Part shown: piece by piece, positions 34,585 through 48,741 of the stretch
Layout of the letters: each line of letters opens with the position of its first letter
Position numbering within the stretch: position 1 is the first letter of the stretch
Source: Polydactylus sextarius
Taxonomy: Eukaryota; Chordata; Actinopteri; Polynemidae
Direction: 5' to 3'
Assembly (NCBI GenBank): GCA_016801845.1
Contig: CM028928.1
Location: forward strand, 14,017,827-14,081,826
DNA length: 64,000 nucleotides
Translations under genes and position numbers: made by a program
Notes under the pieces: generated by a model
Seen by the model: only the letters and a program-made list of their open reading frames with translations
What the model was told of the DNA's origin: nothing
Database searches by the model: none

Positions 34585-35907
34585 TGAATTACAATTATTA
34601 TATATTTTTTTGTCTCTTTGTAAATGACGGTACGATTCATATTCACACCAATACAATCCAACAAAAACAAGACTTCATTCACTTTGTACTTGCAACAATC
34701 AAGTGTTTAAAGTGTTGATTAGTGCAACTTTCAATTTTCAACAAGGATATGTTCTGATCTTGCCCTTAACATTTTGGTTGCCTAAACATACTAATCTGTG
34801 TGACTGAGGACCATCAAGACTCAGGTTTTCCATTGTTTATGCCTAGATATCACAGCCAACCCATTTTTATTTGACTTGTGGTATAATGATGTTGCATCCT
34901 GATTTGATATAATCACTGCCAATGAATGTGATTAAGAATTATGTAGAATGATGTTCTTATGTTTCATCCAGAATGTATTCCACAAAAGAAACTGGTTATT
35001 TATCACATAATTTTAGAGTAAATGTTCTGTTTATTAGATGGACGTTTGGAAAGAAATTAGACATACACTTTAAAAGCCTTGTGCGCTCTTGCATGATCAT
35101 TTGAAGTGAGTAACGTCACATATTGGAAGCACGAGTGTATTATTGATTCAGTCACACATGTTCCCTGTGCAACAGCAGAATAAAAGACATTTGTGAGAAT
35201 TAATGAGCTGATTGGATTATGATGCAGCGTAAATTCCCTCATTCACTTCCCTTACGAGGTAATAATGACACAATTTATTCATACAGACATGTTGCCAGAT
35301 TAATTTTCCACTAATTTTGAACAATTATCATTATTGGGGGGAGTGAAGATAAATGAGGTGAAGAAAAGTTTTGTTGGCCTCAGTGCTGATGAATACACAG
35401 ACAGAACCTCCTTATTAAGCGCCACTTCTAATTCAAAAAGCACTCTCATTCATCATTCATAAGCATTTGTTTTGTGTAGTTATTTTATTTGTTTTTTCAG
35501 GCTCTGCTTTTTCATGCCCAAGGCTTGTTTTCACACATTGTAAGATTGGAGAACCGGTTACCTCCCCTAGGAGCCTTTTATAGTATTTAAAATGCATTCA
35601 AATGATACGTGCTTCTGCTAATTCTCCTGATGTGGCTACACTGTCACAAAGAATCAGACTCACCATCTCTCATTATGTTGAAGGCACATTTACATAACAC
35701 ATACATCGTCACATGCACATGGCTACATGACAACCACACAATCTAATTTGTCAGAAAAGTGCCCCATCCTTGCTGATATTCCCCATTAAGCATGGCTTCT
35801 GCAGCTTTATTGGTTGCCATGCCAACTCTTGTGCTAACCATGAAGCTAATTACCACTGTGTCTTGTTTTCCCCTTGCTGTTTTCCTCATGTTTTTATGCA
35901 TTGTTAT

Positions 35908-35945
35908 ACTGCCAGTCAAAAGTTTTTGAACACCCTATATCTTAG
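35908..35945 (+). repeat. Possible end of a Tc1-like transposon
   Basis: ACTGCCAGTCAAAAGTTTTT then GAACACCC resembles the terminal repeat of fish Tc1-like elements that begin 'CAGTCAAAAGTTTGGACACAC'. No transposase fragment or opposite end is visible. Confidence 0.35.
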
Positions 35946-37718
35946 CATTTTTGAAAGAAATCAGAAAAACTGCAGATTCAAAAACTATACATTAGAAATG
36001 TGTATAGAAGAAATAATTGTTTATGAAGTATGAAATGTTTTTTTTCTTTTATCATAATTGTGATGATTTTAGAAGGAAACTGTCTAACGAGCTCCAAATG
36101 TCAGTGTGTTTTATCAGTCTGCAGTCCATTTTTCCGCTGTGTGGCAGTCCAGCGTTTGCATTTCTCAGCCTATGCAAACCTCTTAACCCTGTTGTGATGT
36201 CTTAATAAAGGTCTCCAAACAACTACGCGACCCATCAGCTGTACTCCTCAAGCCTTCTCTGCATAGTTTTGTTTCTCATGTTAGCTCTTACTCTGCGAGT
36301 CAACATGAGATGTGCCTTGATGTCGGTTGCAGCCAGTCTTGTGTTGCGCCAGCAAGAGAGCAACTTATGAACTTGTTTGATTTTATTGTCGATCTCTGTC
36401 CTGCAAAGCTTTTTTTTTTTTTATCATAGTGCTTCTCAGTTTCTCGATGTCTTTTGATAGCAAAAGCCACAGTGTTCAAAGATACTTTAACATTTTTTTT
36501 TTTTTTTTTTGGCTATTGCTCTTCAAGACAGTCATTCATTCCTCTGAGTAATAACAGCTTGCCTTTCCCGTCATGAGCTGTCATATTGCTCCCATGATGA
36601 CTGCTGAGTGCCTCAGAGTTTTCCACCAGCAACGTCAATGGCTGTATTTAAGAACCTAATAATTGGCAACCTCTCAGATCGTAATGGATCTATAAAAGCC
36701 ACATTTCTCAATTCACTTTTACTTACTCCTCTTTTATATTGTCTAAGTTTGCAGTGTTTACACTAGGCATGCTTCTTGAAATTTAAGTAAAAGTGGCAAA
36801 ACATTCAGTGTTTAAAAAGGGTGAATTTTTAGAGTGACTTCACATAGTGTGCATATTCTTCATGTAATACTTTGTAGGCACCAAAATTCTATAATATAAC
36901 TGAAATGATAAGTGTAACAAGGATAACTTCCTTGTATCTTGAGTACACAAATATTTTTGTACAGAGGTAGACTGTATCTTGTGCATCTTTTCCTCTGCTT
37001 TGTACAACCCAGGAGCTATATCTGTGATTGCATCTCTGTGCTGTATGCAGGTATTTCTATACACCGAGTGCTCTGCGTCCAAAAGCAATCCTGTGATGCA
37101 GCAGACTACAGCAGCGAGAGTGCCTGCACTCCAACTCCTCTTTCTCCTACATCTGCAAGATGTTCCCTATCGCTGCAGATTATTGCCAGCCAGGTCTATA
37201 GCTTTCATGTAAATGTCAGTGGCAAAGGCGTGTCAGGCAGATAAAAGCCCAGATATAAGACTGACATCAAGTCACATTCAACAATGCAAGGGCAGATGTA
37301 GAGACCAAGGGATTGTATACGTGTGAATACAAGGTATTGACAGACGCTGCACACTGTGTGCTGTAGTCTCTCTGTGTAGGATTTCACTGCCTTATTCACC
37401 CTCAATCTAAGGTTTATCTCCTAGTTCTGGCTTTTTTTTTAGTTTGAGATGAACTGGTGAGTTTTGATAAGACTCCCGTAGTCAATCACAGCTGCATCCA
37501 TACCATTTCCTTAACTAGAGGCAAAGAAATTCATGAAGCAAATTAATTTACAGACAGTCATCCTTCAAGCGCTAGTGAGTGAAGGAATAGTTGCAGTATC
37601 TAGGCCATTGCCACTCGCTATCAAAATAAATTAATAAAAATAAGATTAAACAAGCTTTCTTTATGAATTGAAAATGTCTGCTTTGCGTTTTCCTCTCCAA
37701 CATTCCCTTCCCACTCAG

Positions 37719-37994
37719 TCAAATTGAGGCCACGTGCCACCTCGGCGTCATCCACATGGAGGCCAGCTCCCTCCCTCAAGTCTTCTATGTCTCCTTTGAC
37801 CCAGACAATCCTTTAACCAATGATGCACATGATGCGGTCCTCAACAGGGGCCACCACCCTGGCAAGACTTCCTCTCACTCTGAACTCTATGATGAGGTCG
37901 CAACCTCGCTCTCTAAAGGGGCCACGGCCACAGATGGGGCCTGACCGCCTGTGTTCGCCGTTGAGTTTGATCTCAGAGCCGAGCCACAGTCCCG
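37719..37994 (+). other. Possible noncoding or terminal exon (276 nt)
   Basis: A long pyrimidine tract ends in CCACTCAG at 37718, and CCCG|GTGAGG lies at 37994/37995. The interval is clearly GC-richer than its surroundings. One phase is open from 37720 to a TGA at 37942, giving about 74 residues with no recognised motif. All three phases contain a stop, so it cannot be an internal coding exon with these ends. It could be a noncoding RNA exon, a last coding exon, or neither. Confidence 0.2.
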
Positions 37995-40900
37995 GTGAGG
38001 CAGGGCTGCCTGTGAATTAGGCCCTGTAAAAACGGGTCTGTGTTTATGTTAACTCACAATGATTGGTTTCACTGAGTGCCAAGGATAATTACCAAGGGTT
38101 TTCCTTTATTGAATGGTAATTACAAAAGACAAATAGACTCCAAGCAAGTGACTTCCTGAGTAAAACAGCTCTCTCCCAGTGCAGCTGTGGGTGGTGATGC
38201 CGCCAAGAGTTGGTGTGTTTATTGCTGTTGCTAACCACTCAAAACGCTGAAATAAATAGCCAGAAGGTGGCTGATTAAAAAATGAATGAATGAGGGAATC
38301 ATTTTACAGTTTACAGCGTTACCTGACCGCCTTTCTTTATTTTTGAACACAAATTGCTCACAGCATAAGTGAGGGTAATAAATCAAAAACCTTCCACTCC
38401 AAGTACACTGCTTCTCAGAAATCTAACAGTATGACTGGAAAAATCTCATCTTACACGTGTGATTTCAAACTTTTTTCTTATTTTCTCACCTTCAGATTAA
38501 TATTGTAATGACCTTTGACAATGTGCAGTTTCTAAAGCCTGCCCTGTTGGAAGGTATATGGCCAGATTTGGAGACAGAACATCATCACTGTAATTGACTT
38601 CTGTCCAGGTCTTGACTGAAGGTCACGCAAGCAGCCAGACAGATGAGTAATTAAAATTTCTCCTGCTCTTTAAGACACTCATTGAAGTCCACCCTTCATT
38701 TGGAACATCATTAGTCATGCTACAACTGACTCGAGCTTTATATCATGAAACTTCCTGGCACACATTTGCATTCACACACAATGTATAATCATTAGCAATA
38801 TCCTAAGTAATTGAAGGTGGCACTTGGGAAATGGTTACCTGACACTGACAAGTGGAGGATGGAGGGCACTGTCAGTGAGGCGCCGGGCTTGTTACCTTCT
38901 TTGCTTCATCAGTCATAATCTGTCAAAGTGCAATGAACAGGAGGTTGAAATGTTCACCTCAGCTTGGGGTGAACCCTTTTCTCAGACTAAATTCATAATT
39001 CATAAATATCTCATCTTCAGTCAAACAATACGCCACAGAATAGTCTGTGCTAATTCAGCTCAGTTGTTGAGCAAGTGTTTGCCAAACGTGGGTCCACTTT
39101 CATCAAAGTTAGTTGTGCACTTTGATCATTTAAAAAAAAAAAAAAAAAGCCATTTTACACTATGAGAAGACCAGCACCTCCATTAACCATCAACACTTAC
39201 TAACAACAGAAGTCATGGAAAAGTCAACACTTCTTACTACTGGAACATTTGAGCTGAAATAACAAAGACAGGAGATATTAGAGGAGACATTCACAAAGCA
39301 GTGGCACAAAACATTAAATGAATATAAAAATGGATATGAAGGGTAGACTTTAGACCCACTTATTTGTAGTCTCAAATATATGATGTTTTATGCATTTCTT
39401 ATATGATAATGTTCATTTTAGTACAGATTCCATGTGCATGTTCTACATCATAATATGTCATGTACAAACGAGATGTGGAACTAATTGTAACTTGTGCATT
39501 CATGTATTCCCTTACACAGTATATACAAATTGCTCTTCTTGCAGCATGTATTTGATCTGATTTCAGTGCATAATGATGGAAATAATATGAGATAAATCCA
39601 TAATCATGCAGAAAATTCATTTATTGAACCTTTTGAAATGAGGCTGTTATGTCATTGTGACTAATTGTTAAGCTTTTCTATTATCTTGTCTTGAGTGTGA
39701 ATGTGAAGCACTTACAAACAGAAACAATATACATGCACAAGCATGCACAAATGTGGGCTGAAATGCCCAAGAACATCTACCACACACACACACACACACA
39801 TAAAAAAAGTTAGGACAGTTAGGAGCAGATACATCACTCGCAGCTGTGTCCCTGTGTTCTTGTTCAGTACCACCAAGACAAACTTTTACCTTTATTATAT
39901 TTGGCAAATAAAGTGATTGCGGTTCTGATTGTGTAACAACACAACCATAACTGGAAAAGAGACAACAAAACACACCCACATGCACAGGCAATCACACAGA
40001 CAGCTCTGGTCTGTCCTGTGGTGAGTGAAGGGAGAATGGACACATCACAGCAGCCTGCGGTGCTGATGGAGCCTGGCCCATCCGTGGCCTTGCCAATCTG
40101 TCATCCCACTGCAGGGCACACACACACACGTAGACTCACAAGTCCACACACAGCCTGCTAGCCAGCCCATGAATCAGTCATCTCCTGCTCTTCCGCGACC
40201 TCCTCTCACCGCTGTTCGTTGCCTGACTGACAAAAGCAGCAGGCCGGCCTGCTGCCACAGCTCATCTCCCCTCCTCTCTGCAGGAACCTGTTTGGAATAG
40301 CCACTCTTTGTTTCCTGCGTGACCCAGAGGTGCAATTCAGGCTTCAGGTCCACTTTCCTGCCTGGCAGTGTCTCCACTAGTCTGGCGCATTTTTAGGCGC
40401 ATTCTCGCTTGGTTTACTTGAGCAGGTGAAGACAGTGCCATTTAAACTCAGGTGATGTGAAATGACTTCCAGTTGAAGATGCAGGTTGAGTTTCTAGAGA
40501 ACTGCAGTATAACTTGTGTGCAAAGGACATGGTATACAGACCACGTATATGATCTTAAAAATAAGAGTTTATGAATATTAAGAAGCAGGTGTTGGCATGT
40601 GATGGCCAGCAGCTCCTTATGCCCACAACACTGAGTAATAAAAAAAACAATTAAGATTTTTTTGTGTTCCCAGCTGTAAGTAAGGCATAGCAATGAATTC
40701 AGAGATGATTAAGGACATTTATGCCAGAGGGAGTAACTAACCCAACCACCCATATCTACCCCCCCACAGCATCCTTCAAATCTCTAACCTGGAAGAATGA
40801 CAGTTTACCAAAACTTTGTCCAATTAACAAACTGCATGCAACTCCATATGACTTGTTTACAAGCCATGGTTGGTTTATAATTGGGCAGTCCTGACCTAAA

Positions 40901-42407
40901 TGAACCAAATGTAAAAATCCACCCAAGTAAACTTCAGCAGTGGGTTAACAGTGAAAGAAAACAAACTGCCCAGCACCAGGACTTAAGAGTATCGATGGCT
41001 TGTCAGATTAAATACATCACATTATGCTGCACTGTACATTTCCAGCCTTTGGTGAAACTCAGATCCACAGCATCGTAGATGTGATTCACGTAGGATTAGG
41101 TGATTTAAAATTCTATATTTTCTCCAACTGCTTTAAAATTGACTGTGATGATTGAGCAAATGTTTGCAGAAACATGTGTGACAGTGAATTTAAATAACAT
41201 CTTCCTCTTTTTAAAGCTTAAATGATAGGATCGAAGTTGAAATGAGTACTTACACAAGCGTAACAGTTGCTACATATGCTATATTATGTTGTCCGACAGA
41301 CTTGTTTTGCCAGCAAATCAGAAACAGAGGTAAACAGCATCCAAACCCCATCTGATGAATAAAACATTTCCAAAGACAATCAAACTCACTTTGACATATA
41401 CAGTCAAATCACACGTCTCGTTCTCTGATGGCTGTCGGCTTGAAACGCCGGCCCCTGTCTTTGTTGAGAGTGTCAGTGAAGATGTGAGGGAGAGGGAGCA
41501 GGGAGAGAAGCTCCAAGTCCATTATCTGTTCCCTCTCACTTAAACAACGTGGCTTCCCCCGTCCTCCCCACCATCACCTATGGACTTTCTCCCATGGTTC
41601 AGCAGCAGGGAAGTCTGATAATTGGTTAGACTGCTGCACAGTCAGAGAAACACTGTTCTTTTCTTACCTCATTAGAGACACCCATACAGCTACATTGAAA
41701 TTTCAATAAGCTTTTTGATTCAAGCCACTTTGACATTTGCAGATACTGTATTGACTGAATACATTCTGTTTTACACCCAGGGACGTGGACTGTATTTATA
41801 TTTGATTTGCCTTGCTTCTTTGACAATGAGCCGAGACGCTCAAATGAAAGGAAAGATCAAGCATGTTGATAATGTTTTGTTCATGCAACACCACACGTCT
41901 GCATGAAAGTAATTACTATTGAGTTTGATCTGAGAATAATGTATGTTGGAAACATAAAGGTGTTTTTCTTTTATGTTGAATCTTTGATTGTGTTAACTGT
42001 ATTGAACTAAACTCTTTTATCAACCTACACCATGTTTATTCCTACCGGTTTTGAAATCGAAATGTTGATAAATGGCTATATCCGTACTTTCTTTGCACTT
42101 TACCAGTTATTTGTACATGACTACAGGAAGTCATAAGGCTTTCTACACAGGGACTGACAATATGGCAGATAAATGTTATGTTTGTTTAAAGGCTGAAATG
42201 ATTTGCATCCTACTGTTTCGAGGAAAGAGGAGGTGCATTATCAGCATAGCATAACCAAACTGTCAAATAAAATAAGCAGTTTCCAGGAAAAATAAACTAA
42301 CTAAGACAGAGGAGGGGGAAGTGTTTATATCTTTTATGTAAGTAAATGTAATAGTACTACACCATAAGATGTTCCAATATAATTTCCAAATATGTTATTT
42401 AAAAAGT
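37995..42407. other. Non-genic stretch
   Basis: No gene is recognised. Simple sequence includes a poly(A) at about 39130-39147 and CA runs at 39782-39800 and 40119-40129. An acceptor-like tract ends in CTCTCTGCAG at 40283, but no supportable exon follows. Confidence 0.6.
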
Positions 42408-42800
42408 AGCAGTGTGTAGGTTTGGGGGGATTTATAATATTCATAATGTTTTCATTACACTGTCAACACCAAGTGTCAACACTTAGCTCATATTATGACT
42501 CAGGTAAGATGTCAAGTTTAATAATGTTGGAAGCTGTGAAACTTTAAATAAAAAATGCAAATAAAATTGTACATACAGCTATTAGAATATAAATGCTGTT
42601 GAAAATGCTAAGGACTGATCTCAGTACTTCTTGTTAGCATCAACCATTATATCTAGAACAGTGAACATATAATCACCTGAAACTAAGATTACTTGGAACT
42701 AAATGGGGCTTTATACCTACATAGGAAGCAGGGCATCTTCCATGGAGACCATCATGTTGCACTACCCTGTTCTACAGTAGCCCAAAACAGACAAACTACA
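42408..42800 (+). mobile_element. Percomorph miniature element, interrupted
   Basis: The left part (42408-42465: GCAGTGTGTAGG, then TATAATATTCATAATGTTTT) and the right part (42660-42800: ATAATCACCTGAAACTAAGA, GGCTTTATACCTACATAGGA, ACCATCATGTTGCAC, CTACAGTAGCCCAAAACAGA) match a common teleost repeat. In that repeat these two parts are almost adjacent. About 195 unrelated AT-rich bases separate them here, bordered by CACTGT and ACAGTG. There is no coding capacity. Confidence 0.6.
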
Positions 42801-43971
42801 TGTGCCATACTTTATGAGCACACTGTTGGTTGTTTGTAAAGTTGGAGACAGACAAAATATATAATGTGATAATATATGATCTTTTCTGTAAACTAATATA
42901 AGATATAAATAGCAAATAAATACTTATATGTATGTAATTACTGGTCCATGTAACTCTGCACCATTAGTATAGTTGCATATATTGACATGACATAAATGTA
43001 TCTGTGAGAAAATGTGATATGTAATGTATATAGGACGGAAATGCTGTAAGAAACCATAGTTAATGAGCAGTGATGTATGTTTAGCATCATTCTCATACAC
43101 TATCCAAGCTGTTACCTCAATCTAAACAATCCAAACCGCACCTGTCTATTTTACACTAAGGACCTGATTCAGCGCTGCTTCACTTCTGGTTTTTGACTAT
43201 ATCTGCATTATATTTTGATGTTTTGCAAACGTACAGTATTATCTTATATAAATGCCTTCCCAAAACTTACCTCATGGGGGAAAAGGAAAAGAAACTGCCA
43301 AGTGGACTGATACTGATAAAGCAAAATTATCCCAACTCACTCTGTATCTTTCACACACACCCTCTCATTATGATCCAGGCTAATAGACATATTTTGCCTC
43401 TGTGTGTTGGTGATTATACGGGCAGGATGAGCCCCCAGCATGCCCCTGTTTTTGTCCTACCGTTTGCAAGGCCTTGTGGGATGTGACTAATGGAGTGTTG
43501 TGCTTAAAGGATTGTGGTGTCTGGTGCGAGTGTTCCCTGGGTCGTGGTGAAGTTAATTACCTGGGATTGAACAGTTACTTTGTCCCTCTCCAGGGATCCA
43601 GTCAGCAGACAGGAAGGGAAAGCGATGCGTCTTGAACTGGCTGTATATCCAGGTCACTGTGGAAAAAAAAACACTGTATTTTGTTTTTTTTTTCTCCTCT
43701 GCTGTAACCCTCCAGAGTCTTTCTTTGATCTCTGCATATGGCTTAAGAGTCAGACTCATTTCATCAGAGCCATAGGACACCAATATCTCTTCATGAGGAG
43801 ACACTGGGAAAGTAATGGCTTTTTCTTCTTTGGCGTCTTTGTTTATTCTATGAAGGAGAGAAAAAAAAATGTCTGAACAATTCCCAAATTAATTTAGAGC
43901 CAAGTAACGCATACTGTGCACACTCAAAATTTCCATAAATAATAACTGACAGATTTTAAGCCCTGTATTAA
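42801..43971. other. Non-genic stretch
   Basis: This is AT-rich, and no gene or named repeat is recognised. Confidence 0.6.
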
Positions 43972-44170
43972 AGGTGCTATGTAAGTATGTGCTGTTAACA
44001 GCTGTTTACTTCTACTTACTGTCTAGTCTTAGAAAGCAAAGCTAATGTTTACGCTTGTTTTACTTCTGTTTTTATCACATATTTGCTTCCACTGAAGTTA
44101 ACATGCTAACCAGCTATCTCTGAACCAACAGGCTTCATTATCTGACTTTGGTGAATATCATAAAGCTGCT
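43972..44170 (+). mobile_element. Decayed short interspersed element, family copy 2 of 3
   Basis: It shares GTTAACAGCTGTTTAC, a GTTTTACTTCTGTTTTT block and CCACTGAAGTTAACATGCTA then ACCAGCT with the copy at 52897. Its right-hand half is less clear than in the other copies and may be truncated. It is non-coding. Confidence 0.5.
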
Positions 44171-47100
44171 AGAGATGATGTTAAAAGGTGTTATATTTTC
44201 TATGAACACTTGAGAAGATTTAAGATGTTTGAAGAAAATATTTTTTTTCACCTGAATAAAGCCGTAAATTATTTCATTTGATAGATAAAAAAAATAGCAT
44301 TAGACTTTCAACCTTCTCTCTTAAAAATGTCAGGTGTTAAACAAAGTACAACATAAAAAATAAATAAATAAAAGCGAGTGTGTGTGGTGGAGGGCGGGGG
44401 GTAATTTTAAAATGGTTGAATGCAAACAGTGAAGAAATAAAAAAAAAAATAAAAAAAAAATGATGAAGAAATCCCTATGAGCGTTGGAGCGTTTATCAGG
44501 GGATATATATCCCCAACTAGTTGGCAAGTGTGCAATGAAGCCTGCCACAGTGTCACGCAGCACTGTGGCTTTTAATAGGAACATGGCTTAAGAGGCCCTT
44601 ACATCTTTCGTTTCACTTGAAGTTGTCACTCAGTAATCCCTCGGTAAAGTGTAATGCCGCTGGATTAGCGCCGCAACCCCAGATTTTCAAATTATCATCT
44701 GAAAAAACCCACTGAATGATGTCGCTAATAGGAACCAAATTATGCAAAAAAAGAAGAAGGCCATTTCTCCTCTCTCTCTCTCTCTCTCTACCCTCTTTCA
44801 ATTCGTCATGTCACTTTTTTCTCTCTGTAACTTTTATATTGGGCAGATTAGCATGCCGCTGTGTTCATGTCCACTAGCTGCTCAGAAACCAGAAAAGAGA
44901 AAAAAAAAATGTCCAAACGAATATACAGCATCACAGGAGGATTTATTAATAGGGGGCAGTCTCAGTCCATCTGTGGTTGAACTCAGGCCTAATCCTTCCC
45001 CCCGACTGAATGAAACTGTACAAATTCCCCATGATTTCCCACATCAACAGCTGCTTGAGTGGGTGGGGAGGATGAGAAGGAAAGGAAAGTGTCCAAGACC
45101 TCCTCCCACTGTCCACACTCCCTCAAGTCATCTTAACCAAAGTCGAAACCCAAGCTGACTATGTTTGTTGTGATCGCTAAGCCCAGAAACTTCCATTTTC
45201 ACGATAAAGATGATTTGCACCGGCCCTTCTCCAAACCCACACACCAAGTCTGACTTAGATTCCTTTTTTTGGCAAACTCTGACTGCTTGCCTTTTTTTGC
45301 TTTCACTTCCTCCCTCTTACGGCACTTTAATGTTCTATCTGTCTCTCTCCAAGTTAAAAGCCTCAGAAGACTTCCTCCCTGGGAGCATTTCAGTCCATCT
45401 TCACCATGTTAAACCTCATGCACATGGGCATCATGTGCTGTTTGTGTCCACACTTTGTCGATTTTTATATCTAAAATGCTGCGAAATGCACAGTATTGTG
45501 ACTACACCATGACTATGGCCACTCACCCCACTCACAAAGAGATCAATACTGATAGAGAAAGAGACAGAGAGAGCAGACATGTTTTTGCCGTTCCACTTCT
45601 TTCTTCAGACACAGCCAGGGGACACGGGAGGAGGGATGATGGTAGCTTCAACCTGCCCTCGCAGCACAATTGGGCTGCCTGCCATGAGCCCCGTGATTTA
45701 TGATGCCGTCAAAATGTACACTGTTTTTTCTGTTGCTTCACCAAGGGTCACTGTGTTGTCTTAGATGCCTCTATCTCCCGATGTGCTGCGATGCTCTCAC
45801 ATCTAAAAAAGAACAACTAATCTCCAGCAGTCAGTGTCCATTTATCTGCTCTGCCTGGCTATGATGTTGAAATGCTAAACCTGCATTCCTCCTTATTCCT
45901 TGATGCTGTGATAGAATCCATTCTTTACCTCTGTTGCAGAGAAGGGGCAGTACTTTAGATGCTATGTGGCTACATAGTTTTCAGATGTTAACACCAATTA
46001 CCAGAGCAAGCTGCATAGCTGCAAATTGACATGAGAGGCGACTGCATGGCTTTGAATTTCACCTAAAATTGTGAGCTGCTGAATTTATAGCTCTACATAT
46101 GCATGAAGCTGCACTATTCAAACCTCTGAATACATTTTGCAAAAAAAAAAAAAAAACTCCCACACATCTTGCAAAATTTTGGAAGTGGAATTATCATCAT
46201 TTAATGGGACACTTTGTATGTACATTTTCTGCCAAATCTGGGAGAGTGAATTCAACATGACAAACTGTTTAGATGTGTGGATAATTCATTAACACCCGAC
46301 CCATCCCCACCCCCTCCTCAACCTCATGCTCCTCTACACCTTCTATCCCCCTACCGGAGCCAGAGCACCACCAGTTCATCTGCAGCGGTGTTCCAACAGG
46401 GAGAGGGATTTCTCTCCGTCAAAGGACACGGCTCAGCTTGGCTGATTAGCTACGCTCACTGAGCATGCCCGGATGCCTAGGCCCGCCATTAAAGAGGTGG
46501 AATGGATTCAGCTGCGGGAGGGAGAGGGGGTTGGATAAGGCGTGGAGGGGGGAGAGGTTTTTGCCGACGCAGAGTGCAAAAGCCGAGGTTGCATGCTAAT
46601 AAACACAGGGTGTCACAGTGTCATGCAAATATAAACTCCCCTTGGCAATTTCACTGCATGTTTGATACAGTCCCTCCATGCCACTTCCCGTCACTATTGT
46701 TAAGGTGGCTTGAAGTATGGTTTCGACTTCTGCTTTTTAGTTTCTGTAGAGCATGAGATCCTCAAAATCCACGCCTAAGTGCCATTCAAAATCCCTTTTA
46801 AAAGCTTTACTGTGATTTATTGAATAGTGTAACTGAACTGGCTCAAAAGTGCCAACACCCTTAAAAACTGGGGTTCCTGGTGTGCTTTAGCTCCAGACAA
46901 CTTCTGACAAGCACAGTCCAAGATGTTTTTATGCAATTTTATTAGCTTTTCAGTACACACAACAACCAAAGCGAGATGACGGCGCCTCAGCGTGTGACTC
47001 ATCTGAAAAGAAAGGTTACATCTTTGCAATATTTCTTTGTTAGAAATATGAATGTTTGCCAGTAAAGCAGTCATGATCTGGGACAAATTAGTCTTTTGGC

Positions 47101-48681
47101 TCTGTGCTGCTGAGAATCCTTTAAAATATTCCTATTGACTAATCTGCTGATCAGCATGAGGTGTGGCTGCTAGTCTGTCAGCAGAGAATTATGTTGATTA
47201 TTGCACAATGTCAGAAAATCTGCACTGAGTTTTGGTGGGATGGAGGGGTGACATGGGGGTTCCAGAAACAGTTATTGCTCTGCTTTCTTCTGCATAACAC
47301 CAATTTCCACTCAGTGGAGAGTAATCAGAATGCTTCAGTGTTGGAACTGAACAGAGGTGGCAAAACACAGATCATAATCCCTGCTTTGTGTGTGTGTTTT
47401 TAAAATCTTAAATAGGAAAGAATTGCAACATTATTCACTAATAACTTCCTGCAGAAACTGAAAAGGTTATTTTGGAAACTGGAAAAGGTCATCTCATTAC
47501 TGGGAATTACCAGAGGAAGCCATGTCCTCATGTTCAGTATGCACACATAGAGGCCAAACACAAGTGCAAAGACCTTATCAGTTTTCCAAATTAGTAATAT
47601 GTGCGTAGAAGAAACAGCACTAGGTCTGTCTCACTATTAGCATGCAGATCCACTATTTAATTGGTTTTAGTGTATGCTTAGGTGCCTGTGCCAGTGTCCT
47701 ATCAAAACATGTTAACCATTTTATACATGGAGGCACTGTACCATTCTGTAGCTCCAGCAGTTTGCAATAATAGCAGTGGAGGATTTACCAGTGAAACAAC
47801 AACACGATAGTCTTTATAAAAAAAAAATAAAAAAAAAGTTTGCTCAAAGTTAATCAGTTGGAAGTTTCTGAACAAAACACCATAAGCAATCGTTTCTCCA
47901 GCACTATCTATCATGTATCATGTTCATTATACATTCTTTTGGATAACAAGGATGTTCAAAAATAGTCCATATTATTGTTGTTGCAGTTTGGTGAAGAGTA
48001 CAATTTACAATGGTCAGCCCCTCTACTCTAATCTGGACTACTTTGTATGTTATTGTGTATAAAAACTCAAATTTTAGCTGTGGATGGTGCTAGCTGATAG
48101 CCTTTCATTTTCATGACCAATGTAAGCTTATGTAGTGACATGCAGCAAAAATAACCACTCTAACCAAACTAGTAATGAACTGAATCTCTAGCAAAACAAT
48201 AATCTTACCAACTAACTATAGATAGATAGCATTAGTAAGAGATAGTATTAATGTTGCTTTCCCCTTCTCGAGACAATTCTTGGCGAGCAAAGGAATTAAA
48301 TAGCAAACACACTGTTAATAATCAACTGTTAATGCTAAATTTTGGCTATATAATAATAGCGAAACCTTACATTTAGCACTTTTATTTGAATAAACTGAGA
48401 AAAGCCATATTTTAATTGTGTGTTATATTTGCAAGAGTAATCATGATATTTCTTCTTCTCAAAGTTACATAGTCTAACACAGCGACTAGCTTTAACCAAT
48501 ATTTAGAAGTTCAAAACATAATTTTATCTCTTGGATGCTGGACAGACCACAGTTTATCTAGAGAAACCTTTGACATTAACTACTTCCCTCCAACCAAATG
48601 CTATCTGCAGAGTGCCATTATTACTTTGCTACAAATTGTCCCCTGCCAAATCAGCTCTAGAGCAGAATTATAAATGAAAGA

Positions 48682-48684
<3 letters not shown>
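44171..48684. other. Non-genic stretch with unique-looking blocks
   Basis: There is no confident gene. A CT run lies at about 44770-44789 and a poly(A) at 46140-46156. Blocks at 44600-44745 and 46430-46650 have balanced composition and several CpGs. The latter includes an octamer ATGCAAAT at 46623. Open frames of up to 138 codons (44742-45158) begin in simple sequence and have no recognisable domain. Confidence 0.55.

Positions 48685-48741
<57 letters not shown>
48685..48741. repeat. (TA)n(TG)n compound microsatellite
   Basis: About 40 nt of TA are followed by TG repeats. Confidence 0.97.

Larger units (their letters stand above)
33887..37718. other. Non-genic stretch with simple repeats
   Basis: No gene is recognised. 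It holds a perfect TA run at 34548-34578, T runs at about 36411-36422 and 36493-36513, a possible transposon end at 35908 (separate entry) and a unique-looking block at 36520-36720. Confidence 0.6.

Noticed and set aside
40261..40378. Acceptor-like CTCTCTGCAG and following short open phase
   Set aside because: The open phase ends at a TAG before any good 5' splice sequence, and the surrounding sequence shows no gene context.
44742..45158. 138-codon open frame on the + strand
   Set aside because: It begins in an AAG/CT simple-sequence stretch and shows no domain. Its second half overlaps GC-richer unique DNA that may be regulatory.
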